From: Phyto melanocephala
Taxonomy: Eukaryota > Arthropoda > Insecta > Diptera > Rhinophoridae
Assembly (NCBI GenBank): GCA_941918925.1
Contig: OW799233.1
Location: 148,678,223-148,742,222, forward strand
Reading direction: 5' to 3'
DNA length: 64,000 nucleotides
The translations under genes and the position numbers were made by a program. The notes beneath the pieces were generated by a model, which was given only the letters and a program-made list of their open reading frames with translations, was not told the DNA's origin and did no database searches. Positions 62,751 through 64,000 of the stretch are shown here, in pieces; the stretch's first letter is position 1; each line of letters opens with the position of its first letter.

Positions 62751-63010
62751 TCGACCTCTGTGCGCGAAATTATCGTATGTTACGATTTTTTAGAAATCGA
62801 CTTTTTCTGTACAAATTGGTTCACATCCATTAATCCATCTGCTGATAAAATATTTTAGCTATAACTGTTTTAATTATGGAGAAAACACTCTGAACATTTT
62901 ATCGTATGTAGCAGTGTTATTTATGTTTTTATTTATTTAAAAGTAATAAAAACGATCTCCTGTAAAATTTTGTTTTTGTAACATACGATCATTTCACGCA
63001 CAGGGGTCGA
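62751..63010. mobile_element. 260-bp MITE with 33-bp TIRs and TA duplication
   Basis: TCGACCTCTGTGCGCGAAAT at the left and, in complement, TCGACCCCTGTGCGTGAAAT at the right. Both continue through ATCGTATGTTAC. TA flanks at 62749-62750 and 63011-63012. It starts 8 bp after a family A MITE. Confidence 0.85.
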
Positions 63011-63048
63011 TATGAAGTTAACAACTTAACATATGAGAGACCACATTA

Positions 63049-63452
63049 TCCCAACAAAAAAATCTATGACAAAAAAGTGGATTTGCAGGGGTTCAACTGG
63101 TGACGAAGTGATTAAATTTAGGTGAAAACACTAATGATTTTAACATTAGCGTGTCATTGGAGATCATGTGTTTACATGAATAGATTAATAAAATGCACTC
63201 CATTCTAAGTACATATTTAGAACTCATGCATATTTGATGAGAAGCATCGGATGTTTCATGAGTTGAATTTGTTTGTTTACATGAATTGTTTAAGATTTTT
63301 AGCATGATGTTACATTCATGTTTAAGCACATCATTTATGACAAATTATTTCACTTTTAGGAAGTCATTTAGAATGAATGCTCTTACACAATTGATGTAGA
63401 AGTCTTGAAAATGTAATTCGCTTTGCACTACTTCTAATTTTTTTTACTGGGA
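63049..63452. mobile_element. TIR element B, copy 2, non-coding
   Basis: The same termini and interior as 16012-16386, in the same orientation, with several indels. The 78-residue reverse frame inside it is an artefact of the repeat. Confidence 0.65.
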
Positions 63453-64000
63453 TTGAATTAAAATAATAATAATTAAAAATTTTGTCTTCTAAGTTAAAAT
63501 AATCTTTTAGAAACAAAATGCAGTTTAATTGTTTTAAAAAATGTTTATCTATTTTTTTTCTTTTGTTTTTATAAACCTTGACATTTAAAATGACCTTTCA
63601 CTTAGCATACAGGTTGCACTTATATAATATCAAGCACCAAGTAATTTTTTTAGCCTTCTAGATCACTTATGACACTTATCTAAATAAAACAAATCCTCCA
63701 AAATGTGTTCTTTATGATTGACTTTTGTAGGGCATTTTGGTGTGTGCATATATTCAAAAGTCCCTTTGAGCTTATAACAACAACCGGTTTATTTGTGCCT
63801 AAATAATAGGTTTATTCGATATTCAAAAATTGGCTTTTGAAAATATTTGGCTTCGACAAAACTGAAAAAACCGGTTATAGCCGGTCGAATAATAACCGTT
63901 CGATCACCCTAGACCCAAGTATATTCGTTTTTAAGTGCTTCTTTGAGTGTTTATTATTTTTTTATGGAATTTATAGGCAAACTGTTTAATTTATTTATAA
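63453..64000. other. intergenic DNA with CCGGTT motifs
   Basis: No gene recognised. Repeated AACCGGTT/CGGTCGAATAA words at 63780-63910 match those at 62270-62400 and in the first intron, suggesting another repeat family. Confidence 0.4.

Overview
The window is AT-rich, intron-dominated DNA from a schizophoran fly, probably a calyptrate. The host is inferred from the single real gene and the transposon mix, not from any species marker. The only host gene I can defend is orb, the Drosophila CPEB1-type cytoplasmic polyadenylation element-binding protein, on the + strand. Nine coding exons between 20491 and 57704 join without a frame break (2562 nt, 853 residues plus stop). The junction phases all agree: 1, 0, 2, 0, 2, 0, 1, 2. 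The first exon seen enters in phase 0 with an open frame. Because Drosophila Orb is slightly longer, at least one 5' exon probably lies upstream, in 1-20490 or beyond the window.

Layout. 1-20490 holds no recognised exon; it is 5' flank or upstream intron filled with DNA transposon remnants (an 8-bp-TSD element, decayed Tc1/mariner copies, MITEs). 20491-20842 is the first recognised orb exon. 20843-47410 is a 26.6 kb intron with most of the mobile-element story: a tandem-repeat element invaded by a non-LTR retrotransposon and by a rearranged mariner, two related minisatellite-bearing elements in opposite orientation, a deleted hAT copy with intact target duplication, a nuclear copy of mitochondrial ATP6, and fold-back elements. 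47411-57704 carries eight compact exons: low-complexity N-terminal half, Q-rich exon, RRM1, RRM2 and the ZZ zinc-binding domain. 57705 to about 58880 is the presumed 3' UTR, with many UUUUAU motifs and a terminal AAUAAA. 58900-64000 is intergenic with INE-1-like fragments and a cluster of MITEs.

Biology. Orb binds CPE-containing mRNAs through tandem RRMs plus the ZZ domain and controls poly(A) tail length and translation in the germline; its glutamine-rich regions are disordered. Orb is known in Drosophila to regulate its own mRNA through the 3' UTR, and this UTR has candidate sites. Everything else here is non-coding or dead mobile DNA. I did not find a convincing undescribed functional system. 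The most distinctive structures are the mariner whose 5' part is replaced by an inverted copy of its own 3' end, the ATP6 NUMT, the hAT deletion derivative, and several TIR families with readable target-site duplications.
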